Source of the DNA: Treponema sp. UBA1793
GTDB taxonomy: Bacteria > Spirochaetota > Spirochaetia > Treponematales > Treponemataceae
DNA length: 64,000 nucleotides
Assembly (NCBI GenBank): GCA_002314445.1
Contig: DCFX01000035.1
Coordinates: forward strand, 41,057-105,056
Direction of reading: 5' to 3'
Positions 48,861-57,770 of the stretch are shown here, one piece after another. The notes under the pieces are model-generated. The model saw only the letters and a list, made by a program, of their open reading frames with translations. It searched no databases and was not told the origin of the DNA. Position 1 is the stretch's first letter, and the number at the start of each line of letters is the position of its first letter. The translations under genes and the position numbers were made by a program.

Positions 48861-50396
48861 CTACTGGATTTCGGAAAGTTTCTTCTGAAGAAGGTCTGTA
48901 GACTGTTTCGGGTTTGCTTTTCCATGAGACTCTTTCATAACCTGTCCCATAAGCCAGCCGATTACATTCGTTTTCCCTGCCTTATAATCAGCAACGGCTT
49001 TCGGATTGGCCGCGATAACACTGTCAACAACCTTTTCAATCGCATCTGCATCGCTCACCTGCTCCAGCCCGTCTTCTTTTATAATGACATCGGCTGTTTT
49101 ATTCGTTGCAAGCATTTTTTCAAATATACTTTTCCCCTGCTTGCTCGTAATCTTATTCTCTTCAAGTGCGTCGGCAAGACCGCGGATATGGGCAGGTGTA
49201 ATCAATATATCAGTAATCGTCTGCTGCTTTTCATTGAAGACGGCAAGAAGTTCTGTAAGAATGAGATTCGCAACTCGTTTCTGGCTCTTTGCTCCCTTTA
49301 CAGCCTCTTCAAACCACAATGAAAGTTCACGCGTAGACGTAAGTGTTTCGGCATCGAATTCCGAAAGTCCGTATTCCTTAATAAAACGGCAGCGCTTTGC
49401 TTCAGGCAGCTCACCGACAGCATTTTTTGCATTTTCAATGAGCTCCTCACTTACGCTGAACGGTTTTATGTCGGGTTCAACGACGAACCGGTAATCAACA
49501 AATGAATTTTTTGTACGCTGAACTATCGTCTGCCCGTTTACTTCGTCCCAGCCCATTGTTACTTTAAAACCGGGATTAAATTCCTGGCGATCCGTTTCAA
49601 ATTCCTTGAGCTGACGAAGCGCTTCATACGCACACGCATCCTTTATAGAACGAAAAGAGTTCAGGTTTTTTATTTCGGAAATGGGAGTATGATACAGCTT
49701 TCCGTCTTCCCACACATTGAGGTTGATGTTTGCGTCACAGCGCATATTTCCTTCCTCAAGGTTACCTTTCGTCACTTTTACATAACGGAGGATTTCCTGA
49801 ACGGTTTCCATGAAAAGTGCAGCCTCTTCAGGGCTCGTCATGTCAGGTTTTGTGACAATCTCAATAAGCGGCGTGCCGCAGCGGTTGTAGTCGATGTAGG
49901 AATGTTTCCCCTCAAGATGAAGCGACTTTCCCACGTCTTCCTCAAGATGGATACGTTCAATACGGACACGACGGTATTTATTATTAATAATGCAGTTTTC
50001 GCCTATGAAATTCACCGGACGAAACGCGCTGCCGCCCGGCTGCTGTTCCTCTGGAAAGTGTATAAACGGAAGATCAACATAACCATTTGTGCACAACGGC
50101 ATATCGTATTGTGTAATCTGGTACCCCTTTGCAAGATCCGGATAGAAATAGTGCTTCCTGTCAAATTTTGTAAAACGGGCTATCTGGCAGTTGAGTGCCT
50201 GTCCAGCGACTGCGCCAAGTTCCACATAGCCTTTACTTACGCGGGGCATCGCACCGGGAAGGCCGAGGCATACAGGGCAGACACGCGTATCAGGCATGCC
50301 GCCGTATCTGTTTTCGCATGCACAGAACGCCTTTGTCTTTGTCAGCAGCTGCGTATGTATTTCGCATCCTATTACAATTTCGTATTTATCTATCAT
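48861..50396 (-). CDS. gatB: Aspartyl/glutamyl-tRNA amidotransferase subunit B
   Basis: A 511-residue subunit. It binds misacylated Asp-tRNA-Asn or Glu-tRNA-Gln, phosphorylates the side chain and accepts ammonia from GatA. It has the classic start YEIVIGCEIHTQLLTKTKAFC, PVCLGLPGAMPRVSK, KHYFYPDLAKGYQITQYD, the motif YDYNRCGTPLIEIVT-like DYNRCGTPLIEIVTKPD, and a YqeY-like tRNA-binding tail (from about 360) ending KESHGKANPKQ. An AGGT sequence 9 nt upstream is a weak ribosome site. It is third in the order gatC-gatA-gatB. Confidence 0.97.
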   Translation of the reverse strand: MIDKYEIVIGCEIHTQLLTKTKAFCACENRYGGMPDTRVCPVCLGLPGAMPRVSKGYVELGAVAGQALNCQIARFTKFDRKHYFYPDLAKGYQITQYDMPLCTNGYVDLPFIHFPEEQQPGGSAFRPVNFIGENCIINNKYRRVRIERIHLEEDVGKSLHLEGKHSYIDYNRCGTPLIEIVTKPDMTSPEEAALFMETVQEILRYVKVTKGNLEEGNMRCDANINLNVWEDGKLYHTPISEIKNLNSFRSIKDACAYEALRQLKEFETDRQEFNPGFKVTMGWDEVNGQTIVQRTKNSFVDYRFVVEPDIKPFSVSEELIENAKNAVGELPEAKRCRFIKEYGLSEFDAETLTSTRELSLWFEEAVKGAKSQKRVANLILTELLAVFNEKQQTITDILITPAHIRGLADALEENKITSKQGKSIFEKMLATNKTADVIIKEDGLEQVSDADAIEKVVDSVIAANPKAVADYKAGKTNVIGWLMGQVMKESHGKANPKQSTDLLQKKLSEIQ

Positions 50397-50478
50397 AAAC
50401 GTTTACCTACAAATTAATAATTTCCAGCACAGTGCCGCATACAAATGTGCGGCAGGTACATATTTGCATTGACCGATA

Positions 50479-52050
50479 TCAGTATGAAACCGGAGACCCG
50501 CATCCCTGATGTTCGTTTTCCCAAGACTGCGCTATCTGCAGTATTTTGAGCTCGCTGAACATCGGGCCGGCAAACTGGATGCCGACCGGCATTCCGCAGG
50601 AATCGCTGCCGCAGCCGGCATATACTCCGGCTGCATGACCTTCCGTAATACCAGCCTTAATTCCGGCGCCGCCTGTATGTCCTGCAGGTACCGAAAGAGA
50701 CGGAATACGTGCAAGATTTACGAACGTTGTAAAAAGATCACTTAAATACATTGCAAGCGGGTCATCAACTTTCTGTCCGAGCCTGAATGCAGGGGTCGGA
50801 CAGGTAGGACAAAGTACTATATCGTATGTCTCAAATAATTTTGACATTTCACGCTGGATACGCGCACGTACAGTCATACCTTTTTTATAGGTATCGCCCG
50901 AGAACTGCTCTGACAAAACATAATTACCGATAATTATACGGCGCTTTACTTCGGGACCAAACCCCTCGCTCCGCGTATGCACGTAGAGTTCGTCGTATCC
51001 CTCTCCCGGATCGACACGGTGTCCGTAGCGGATTCCATCGAACCGGCTCAAATTTGAAGCAGCTTCCGAAAGCGCAATAACATAATAACTTGCAATGGCT
51101 GCATCAAGAACAGGAAGATCGATAACATCTATTTCCGCACCTTTGTCTGCAAACCAGCGGCGCGTTTCATCGAACACAATGCCCACGTCTCCGTCAAGGC
51201 CTTTGCTTTCGAGAAACTGGCGGGGAATTGCAATTTTCAGCTTTGCAAGCTCTGCACTGCTGCAGGCTGTAAGATTTCTGAGATTTTCCCTTTCAGGAAG
51301 ATCTTCGCTCGTATCATCGTACGTATCCTTGCCGCACATCATTGAAAGAGGTATGGCTATGTCGGACGGCGTGTGTCCGAGAATACCGACCTGATCAAGT
51401 GAACTGCCGTATGCTACGACACCCCACCGGCTCAGAACTCCGTACGTAGGCTTGAGCCCGTAAACACCGCAATAGCTTGCGGGAAGACGGACAGAACCGC
51501 CAGTTTCGGTTCCAATGCCGAACAGCGCCTGATTTGCAGCAACAGCAGCAGTCGATCCGCCGGAAGAACCTCCGGAAACATACGCGCGGTTTATAGGGTT
51601 GCGGGTAGGGCCATATACGGAATACTCCGTAGAAGAGCCCATTGCAAATTCATCCTGATTACACCGTCCGAGCGGAATTGCACCGGCCTTTTCAAGACGT
51701 GCAATGACTGTCGAATCATAAGGGGCGACATATCCTTCAAGAATTTTGCTTGCACAGGTAAGACGTTTACCTTTTGCTGAAATATTATCTTTATTTGCAA
51801 ACGGCAGGCCAAGCAGCGGTTTTTCCGTAAACAGCTTGTCAATCGTTCCTTCGCTCCGTGCTTTTGCAATTTCCTTGTCTGCCGATTCAGCTTTTGACTC
51901 AGCATCGTCGTACATTTCAAGAAACGCGTTAAGCGGCAAAGCAGATTTCTTATCAGTTTCAAATGTAGCAATAGATTTTTTTACCAGCTCAGCGCTCGTA
52001 ACTTTTCCGTCTTTCAGCGCCGTCTGCATATCACGTATAGTATAATTCAT
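50479..52050 (-). CDS. gatA: Aspartyl/glutamyl-tRNA amidotransferase subunit A
   Basis: A 523-residue amidase-signature enzyme that hydrolyses glutamine (or asparagine) and channels ammonia to GatB. The Ser-Ser-Lys triad is present: Lys87 (FANKDNI), a cis-Ser in SGGSSGGSTAA (about 162-163) and nucleophile Ser186 (TETGGSVRLPAS). The length is slightly above the usual 485-490 because of an insert near the C-terminus (AGITEGHAAGVYAGCGSDSCG). GAGGAA precedes the ATG. The 125-nt gap after gatC contains a hairpin based on CTGAAAA/TTTTCAG but no T-run. Confidence 0.97.
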   Translation of the reverse strand: MNYTIRDMQTALKDGKVTSAELVKKSIATFETDKKSALPLNAFLEMYDDAESKAESADKEIAKARSEGTIDKLFTEKPLLGLPFANKDNISAKGKRLTCASKILEGYVAPYDSTVIARLEKAGAIPLGRCNQDEFAMGSSTEYSVYGPTRNPINRAYVSGGSSGGSTAAVAANQALFGIGTETGGSVRLPASYCGVYGLKPTYGVLSRWGVVAYGSSLDQVGILGHTPSDIAIPLSMMCGKDTYDDTSEDLPERENLRNLTACSSAELAKLKIAIPRQFLESKGLDGDVGIVFDETRRWFADKGAEIDVIDLPVLDAAIASYYVIALSEAASNLSRFDGIRYGHRVDPGEGYDELYVHTRSEGFGPEVKRRIIIGNYVLSEQFSGDTYKKGMTVRARIQREMSKLFETYDIVLCPTCPTPAFRLGQKVDDPLAMYLSDLFTTFVNLARIPSLSVPAGHTGGAGIKAGITEGHAAGVYAGCGSDSCGMPVGIQFAGPMFSELKILQIAQSWENEHQGCGSPVSY

Positions 52051-52175
52051 AGTTCCTCAACCATTTACAGAACTTATTGCCGCGCAAAACCGCACAGCCG
52101 CTGTACTGCATGAACAATGTGCAGCAGTCAGCCGGCAGAATACGTCCACGCTGTCTGAAAACACTCAATGTATTT

Positions 52176-52484
52176 TCAGGCTCCCTCTCCCAAGACTTTC
52201 GGCACCTGAAAATAGCCGTCCATAAAGTCTTTCGATATTTTCTTAACGTCGTAAATCTCAAGTCCCGGTACTACATCATCGGACCGGAGCTTTGCAACTT
52301 CGGTTGAGGGATATGCATTGTAAGGATTCTCGCTGTCGTCGTATTTTGAAAGAATTTCAAAGTAGCCGACAATATCGTCGACCTGTTTTTTTAATATAGT
52401 AAGATTGGTGCTCTCCGGGGAAAGCCGGGAAAGATACAGAAGCTTTTCAAGTGTATCTTCATCAATAGTCTTGTGTGCTGTCAT
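52176..52484 (-). CDS. gatC: Aspartyl/glutamyl-tRNA amidotransferase subunit C
   Basis: A 102-residue small subunit that wraps around GatA and stabilises the complex. It has the usual helical start (EDTLEKLLYLSRLSPES) and the LVDDIVGYFEILSKYD-like KKQVDDIVGYFEIL, ending with DVVPGLEIYDVKKISKDFMDGYFQVPKV. The start is ATG 52484 (MTAHKTID), directly behind a promoter; a longer frame to 52520 would cross the promoter itself. It is first in the gatCAB unit and predicted leaderless. Confidence 0.9.
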   Translation of the reverse strand: MTAHKTIDEDTLEKLLYLSRLSPESTNLTILKKQVDDIVGYFEILSKYDDSENPYNAYPSTEVAKLRSDDVVPGLEIYDVKKISKDFMDGYFQVPKVLGEGA

Positions 52485-52491
52485 AACGCAT

Positions 52492-52520
52492 ATTTTAGCG
52501 GATTTGCCTGAAAAGTACAA
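52492..52520 (-). promoter_or_regulatory. Promoter of gatCAB
   Basis: On the minus strand: TTGTAC (52520-52515), 17-nt spacer, TAAAAT (52497-52492), 7-nt gap to the gatC ATG. It starts only 4 nt after the argD terminator. Confidence 0.7.
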
Positions 52521-52524
52521 TTGT

Positions 52525-52566
52525 AAAAAGGAGGAACCCGGTATTATAAACGTATTCCTCCTTTTT
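52525..52566 (-). terminator. Rho-independent terminator of the arg unit (after argD)
   Basis: A perfect 12-bp stem (52525-52536 with 52555-52566) encloses an 18-nt loop. On the minus strand it reads into TTTTT. It begins 2 nt past the argD stop. Confidence 0.85.
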
Positions 52567-52568
52567 AT

Positions 52569-53741
52569 TTACTGCGCGAATGAATCGAGGACTTCTTTAA
52601 AAATGGAGAGACCAGTATTTATCTCTTTATCGGTAATCGTAAGAGGAGGGAGGAAACGGATAACATTACTGCCTGCAGTTGACACGCACAAGCCTTTATC
52701 CATGCATTTCAATTCAATGTCGAACGGTTTTATCGTATTAACAATTTCCACTCCGACCATAAGCCCCTTTCCCCGAACATCTGTCACGATGGGAGAGTTC
52801 CAGCTTTTTACGGTGCTGCGGATATAATCACCTTTATGATTCACATTGTCAAAAAATCCCGGTGCGGTAAGCGTTTTTAATACGACCCGGCCTGCGGCAC
52901 ATGCAAGAGGACCTCCCGCGAATGTTGACTGGTGATCTCCTGCTGCAAATACGTGATTTGCCTTTCCCCTGAAAAGGCATGCTCCCATGGGAATGCCGCC
53001 GGCAATTCCTTTTGCGAGAGTCACCACTTCAGGATGAAAACCGAGCTGGTCGCTTGCAAGAAGCGTTCCCGTCCGGCCTATGCCTGTCTGTACCTCATCA
53101 GTCATGACAATTGCGCCCGCCTTCCGGGCTGCATCTGCAGCAGCCTGAGCCCATTGAGCGTCAACGAGGTTTACGCCGCCTTCGCCCTGAATACATTCAA
53201 TAAAAAGTGCTGCTGTCGTATCATCAAAAGCAGTCTTTATTACATCCCAGTCGTTTGCCCGGATTGTCCTGAAACCTTCAACATATGGTGCAAAATATGC
53301 AGGATGAAACTGCTGCTGCCCTGTTGCAGTAAGCGTCGCAATGGTCCGTCCGTGGAATGACTGTTCAAGCGTGTAAATTATACAGCGTTTTTCTCCGCCG
53401 TTCATATATCCGTATTTACGCGCAAGTTTAATTGCCGCTTCGTTTGCTTCTGCCCCGCTGTTTCCGAAATAGCCGCCTTCGTAGCCGGTCGCTTTGAGAA
53501 GTTCATCTGCAAATGCAAGCCCTGAATCAGAAAGATAATAATTTGAAATGTGTATTTCACGCGCAGCCTGTTTTTGAATCGCCTTTACAAGGGGCTTGTA
53601 ATTATGCCCCAGGCAGTTCACTCCGATTCCGGCAATAAAGTCTATGTACCTGCGGCCGCGATCGTCAACAAGCGTTGCATTACTGCCCTTTACAAACACT
53701 TTGTCAAAACTACCGTAGTTATTAACAATTTTCTTTTCCAT
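52569..53741 (-). CDS. argD: Acetylornithine aminotransferase
   Basis: A 390-residue class-III PLP aminotransferase that makes N-acetylornithine from the semialdehyde. PLP Lys244 lies in TLAKGIAGGIPMGA; NSGAEANEAAIKLARKY is the phosphate-cup region; IQGEGGV and MTDEVQTGIGRTG hold the ring-contacting Glu and Asp. AAGGAG precedes the ATG. Assignment to argD rather than another class-III enzyme is supported by argB and argJ upstream, separated by one outer-membrane protein gene. A role in lysine synthesis (DapC) is also possible for such enzymes. Confidence 0.93.
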   Translation of the reverse strand: MEKKIVNNYGSFDKVFVKGSNATLVDDRGRRYIDFIAGIGVNCLGHNYKPLVKAIQKQAAREIHISNYYLSDSGLAFADELLKATGYEGGYFGNSGAEANEAAIKLARKYGYMNGGEKRCIIYTLEQSFHGRTIATLTATGQQQFHPAYFAPYVEGFRTIRANDWDVIKTAFDDTTAALFIECIQGEGGVNLVDAQWAQAAADAARKAGAIVMTDEVQTGIGRTGTLLASDQLGFHPEVVTLAKGIAGGIPMGACLFRGKANHVFAAGDHQSTFAGGPLACAAGRVVLKTLTAPGFFDNVNHKGDYIRSTVKSWNSPIVTDVRGKGLMVGVEIVNTIKPFDIELKCMDKGLCVSTAGSNVIRFLPPLTITDKEINTGLSIFKEVLDSFAQ

Positions 53742-53768
53742 AGCAGACTCCTTATTAATAAAAATTCT

Positions 53769-56720
53769 TCACATTTTAGCCGATATTACAGCTGCAAGTC
53801 CGAATGTATTTTTCCGTATATAATAACGGTACTGGACACCCGCTGTGACCTGCAGAGATGTCATGAATCCGACGACAGGTGACAGGACTGCATCAGTTCT
53901 GAGGTATACATAGTCATTACATGTTGCCGATTTCAACACATCAATATAATCACTGATATTGCGCAAGTCTGGTTCAGGAAATGTAACTGTGTCATAATTC
54001 AACTGCAAATCATATCCAGCCTTCAATCCTATGCGGTGGAGATACAAATTCAGTATCGGAATACCGAACTGCGATTCCCATCCGACTATCAGCACTTCCG
54101 CATTTGTATCGCAGGAAGTTCCGCTTACACCATACCACTGAGACTGGAACGAAAAGGGCATTCCTATCACAAAATTATTAAGATAGGGAAAGGGCAGAAG
54201 ATGCGGTAGTTTAAAACCCAGTTTTATCACAAAACCGATTCTGCTCGGATCAGTAATTCCATCGTCTTCTTCAGTCGTTTTCTGCGAATCATAATCAAGT
54301 ACCAGAGTAACATCTGTTTCAAAACCAAGCTGTTCATACGCACTTATACCGGCCTGATGATAATTATTGTATGCACCCGTAAGTGAAAAACAGTTATCTT
54401 TGTAAGCTTCCCAGAGCGGCGACCAGGCGGCAATTTTTTCCGTCACTTCCGTATCAGTATCTTTGTAGCTTGTCGACAGCGTAAACAATTCCTTCACAGA
54501 AAACGAAAGATTATGATAGCACATATCAAGCGGAACAAGCCACTTTACCGCACCAAGAGCCTGAAGCGTGTAATCGCCATCATTTGTAAACTGCCATGTA
54601 CCCCCTAATGCAATATCAACAGGCAGGCTGCTGTTCTTTACATATGCCGAAAAAGTATAATCGTCGTCGAACGTCAGATAATTCGTAGCGGGATCAGCGA
54701 ATGCAGCACTGAAGGACAACACACCTTCGGTACTGTCAATCGGGTCGCTTTGTGTTAAATAGGTGACGCCAAGCCCGGGAGCAAGCTGATATTCGCTGTC
54801 GTCCAGTGAAAACTGATACAGCGGAAGCATCGGTATCCATGTTCCGCGGAACATGTACGGCAGCGGATTATATCCGTTCAGCTGATAATCATTAAGAAAT
54901 TTCTTCGTCTTTGTTATTCCGAAGGAATCTGTAGTTTCCTTCTTTTCTATTACAGGAATATCTTCCGGATCAAAACGGGGAAGCTGACTTTTACGTTCTT
55001 CAATTTCTTCAGTTTCAAAAGAAAGTTTGTCAAATGGAATTGTGCGGATTTCAAAATAAGACGCTTTGTGCGCGCTGTACATTAACACCCCGTCCGCTGC
55101 TGCAGGATCATGAATTCCTCCGGAGACGTCAGTATTCTGCAGCGACAGGGATACAGGCATACCGTCATTGTCAAGCTGAATATATCCGAACCGGGAAAAC
55201 GAGCCGGGTTCTTCAGGTAAATAAGTAAACATCATTTTTTCATCGGTACACTGCAGGCTCGTTATCATATAGGGAAGAGTCCATGAACGTTCTGTACCGT
55301 CGTCAATATTGGCGGAAAAAAGTGTCAGTTTATTCTCACAGAGTGCGAGACAGGCTATCGTTCCGGTATGCGGTGACACAGTGATATACGGTATGACATC
55401 AGGAGGAAAAGCACGTTGATACAGTATGTTGTCGTTATCATCCATTCTATAAACACGAAGCTCCGCATGCTGTACAGCCGGATAAATACCGGCAACTGCA
55501 AAAGTTCCGTCCGCATTTTTTATAATACAACTGTCCCTCAGTGGAAAATCATCATGCAGAAAAGTTCTGCCGGGTACATCGTAAATGCGTACCCGCTGTT
55601 TAACAAAATGATTCCTGCAGCCCTCTGCTTTATACGATACTGCAATATACTGTCCGTCCGCCGACAGGGAAAGGTGCGTTACATCAGTTGCCGTGAACAG
55701 GCGTATTTTTTTATTTCCCGAAGTAAGCATTTCAACTTCATGACGGGCATCATCATACCAGATTGCACCATAAGGACTCTGCAGAATATATTTTGCAAGG
55801 CCGTCCTGATCATTCGGAAATACAGCAGTACTGCATGAATCAAGTACTTTCATTTCCTCAATATCGGACGGGAGCGGAATAGTATCTTCAAAATCTTTCC
55901 ATGCATCACGTAGATCCACGTTATACACAGTCTTGAATATCCCTGCAGTAAGGGCAAACAGATGCACATCTCCGGATGCATGCCAGAAGTCGACATACTG
56001 CTGCATTCCCCAGCGCTGCTGCAGGTACGCAGCGAATGCACTCCCTGCCGCCTGCGCCGTTTTTTTACCGGGATAAATGTCACGCACGCCGGAAGCCTGC
56101 ATCCACGTAGGAAATTTATTTTCCAGTTTTGCCTGAGAAAGCAGTTGAAGCGATGCCCAGTCGTTGAGACAGTCAGCGTCATCCGTATTCCCCATCGTTG
56201 AACAGATGCCTTCAACAAACGAAAGCGGCATGTTGAGAAGATATGCAGGCTGGAGTGCGTCTATTGATAAAAATGAGGATAAAAACTGCCAGGCGGGACT
56301 TCTGATGGACAAACTTACGCCACGTACGACTTCTCTGTTGAACTGATTGAGGACTGTGTTGCCGTAATATGCATTTTCCGCATCAGGCATTGCATCATAA
56401 ATTACAATGCGATTATACGGAGACGCAGAATATGTAACGGACAGTACATCAGAATCCGGAGAAATAACAACAGGCATACGGAAAAATTTCTGAAGCTTCA
56501 GCTCTTCGCCTGCCTTTTCGTACATTTCATCGCAATGCTGTGCAATAAGCTGTGCGGTATGCGTACATTCCCGGGGGAATATAATGTCGAAATGTTTCGT
56601 CGGAAGCACAGAAACAGACCGTATCTGTTTGTATTCCGCCGCATAGGAGGACAGGCTCGTAAAGAGCAGCAGTAAAACTGTAAAAAAATTCTTATGCATT
56701 CTATTGGAGTTGATAATCAT
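53769..56720 (-). CDS. Large outer-membrane protein: peptidase-MA-like N-terminus, beta-propeller-like middle, C-terminal barrel
   Basis: About 980 residues. The signal peptide is MHKNFFTVLLLLFTSLSSYAA, so ATG 56699 is a plausible alternative to 56720; neither has a good ribosome site. Residues about 40-290 resemble a gluzincin (peptidase MA-like) domain, but no HExxH is present, so proteolysis is unlikely. About 300-600 shows TolB/WD-like repeats (LFTATDVTHLSLSADGQYIAVSYKA). From about 640 to the end the sequence has alternating barrel strands. It is inserted between argB (17 nt upstream) and argD (27 nt downstream), in the same direction and probably on the same transcript. Function unknown. 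Confidence 0.65.
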   Translation of the reverse strand: MIINSNRMHKNFFTVLLLLFTSLSSYAAEYKQIRSVSVLPTKHFDIIFPRECTHTAQLIAQHCDEMYEKAGEELKLQKFFRMPVVISPDSDVLSVTYSASPYNRIVIYDAMPDAENAYYGNTVLNQFNREVVRGVSLSIRSPAWQFLSSFLSIDALQPAYLLNMPLSFVEGICSTMGNTDDADCLNDWASLQLLSQAKLENKFPTWMQASGVRDIYPGKKTAQAAGSAFAAYLQQRWGMQQYVDFWHASGDVHLFALTAGIFKTVYNVDLRDAWKDFEDTIPLPSDIEEMKVLDSCSTAVFPNDQDGLAKYILQSPYGAIWYDDARHEVEMLTSGNKKIRLFTATDVTHLSLSADGQYIAVSYKAEGCRNHFVKQRVRIYDVPGRTFLHDDFPLRDSCIIKNADGTFAVAGIYPAVQHAELRVYRMDDNDNILYQRAFPPDVIPYITVSPHTGTIACLALCENKLTLFSANIDDGTERSWTLPYMITSLQCTDEKMMFTYLPEEPGSFSRFGYIQLDNDGMPVSLSLQNTDVSGGIHDPAAADGVLMYSAHKASYFEIRTIPFDKLSFETEEIEERKSQLPRFDPEDIPVIEKKETTDSFGITKTKKFLNDYQLNGYNPLPYMFRGTWIPMLPLYQFSLDDSEYQLAPGLGVTYLTQSDPIDSTEGVLSFSAAFADPATNYLTFDDDYTFSAYVKNSSLPVDIALGGTWQFTNDGDYTLQALGAVKWLVPLDMCYHNLSFSVKELFTLSTSYKDTDTEVTEKIAAWSPLWEAYKDNCFSLTGAYNNYHQAGISAYEQLGFETDVTLVLDYDSQKTTEEDDGITDPSRIGFVIKLGFKLPHLLPFPYLNNFVIGMPFSFQSQWYGVSGTSCDTNAEVLIVGWESQFGIPILNLYLHRIGLKAGYDLQLNYDTVTFPEPDLRNISDYIDVLKSATCNDYVYLRTDAVLSPVVGFMTSLQVTAGVQYRYYIRKNTFGLAAVISAKM

Positions 56721-56736
56721 ATGGTCATTATTTCAA

Positions 56737-57642
56737 TCAGTAAATCATTGTACCGATACCACGGTCGCTGAACATTTCAATAAGAAGAGAATGAGGTACA
56801 CGTCCGTCAATAATATGAGTGCGCGGGACACCCCCCTTGAGCGCGGTCATGCAGCATTCTACTTTCGGAATCATTCCGCCGGCAATCGTTCCGTTTTCAA
56901 TAAGCTGAGGTACCGTCGGCATCGGAATCCGCGTAATAAGCGATTTCGGATCGTTCATATCCTTCAATACGCCGGGAACGTTCGTCAGCTGCACAAATTT
57001 TTCGGCTTTTAGTGAAACGGCAATTTTAGCGGCCGCTGTGTCGGCGTTGATATTGTAGCGGTTCGTATCGCCCTGCTCTCCCAGTGCAACAGTAGAAATA
57101 ACAGGAATAAAGCCCCTGTTAAGAAGCGATTCAACTATTTCAGGATGTACTTCCGTTACTTCCCCGACGAAACCAAGATCGGCACCATCCTTATCAATCT
57201 TTTTTGCGCGGAGCATGCCGTTGTCGACGCCGCTCAAACCGACAGCCTGCCCGCCTTCCTGCAGCAGAAGCCCGACGATTTCCTTATTAAGTTTTCCGGT
57301 AAGCACCATCTCTACAATTTCCATCGTCTCTGCATCAGTATAACGCAGTCCATTAACAAACCTGCTTTCCTTGCCTACGCGGTCGAGCATTTTATTAATT
57401 TCTGGTCCGCCGCCGTGGACAAGAACAACGTGTATGCCGATTGTATTAAGCAGCACAAGGTCTTTCATTACCGCGGCTTTCAGCTCATCGTTAAGCATTG
57501 CATTGCCGCCGTATTTTACGACGACAATTTTACCGACCCACATTTTAAAATACGGCATTGCCTGCACAAGCACGTCCGCCCAATGCGCATTATCGAGAGT
57601 CCGTCCGCGGTTTTCGTCCTTCTGTATTTCTATATCCGACAT
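56737..57642 (-). CDS. argB: Acetylglutamate kinase
   Basis: A 301-residue amino-acid kinase that phosphorylates N-acetylglutamate. It has VVKYGGNAM at the N-terminal phosphate site, VLVHGGGPEINKML, KEIVGLL, and YNINADTAAAKIAVSLKAEKFVQLTNVPGVL for nucleotide binding, with GGMIPKVECC near the end. An N-terminal extension of about 25 residues before YFKMWVGK is consistent with the arginine-sensitive hexameric type. The start is ATG 57642 (MSDIEIQKDE) with AAGGAG upstream; the longer frame to 57678 lacks support. It is second in the argJ-argB-OMP-argD unit. Confidence 0.95.
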   Translation of the reverse strand: MSDIEIQKDENRGRTLDNAHWADVLVQAMPYFKMWVGKIVVVKYGGNAMLNDELKAAVMKDLVLLNTIGIHVVLVHGGGPEINKMLDRVGKESRFVNGLRYTDAETMEIVEMVLTGKLNKEIVGLLLQEGGQAVGLSGVDNGMLRAKKIDKDGADLGFVGEVTEVHPEIVESLLNRGFIPVISTVALGEQGDTNRYNINADTAAAKIAVSLKAEKFVQLTNVPGVLKDMNDPKSLITRIPMPTVPQLIENGTIAGGMIPKVECCMTALKGGVPRTHIIDGRVPHSLLIEMFSDRGIGTMIY

Positions 57643-57770
57643 AGTCTGCTCCTTGAAACAGCGCCACGAATGGCGCATCTGTACTCACTAACATAAACCC
57701 AAAACTGTTCGTTTCAGGAGTCTTTCCGCAAAAAATGATCCGCCCCATATAAAACGGCGGGACATGCATT

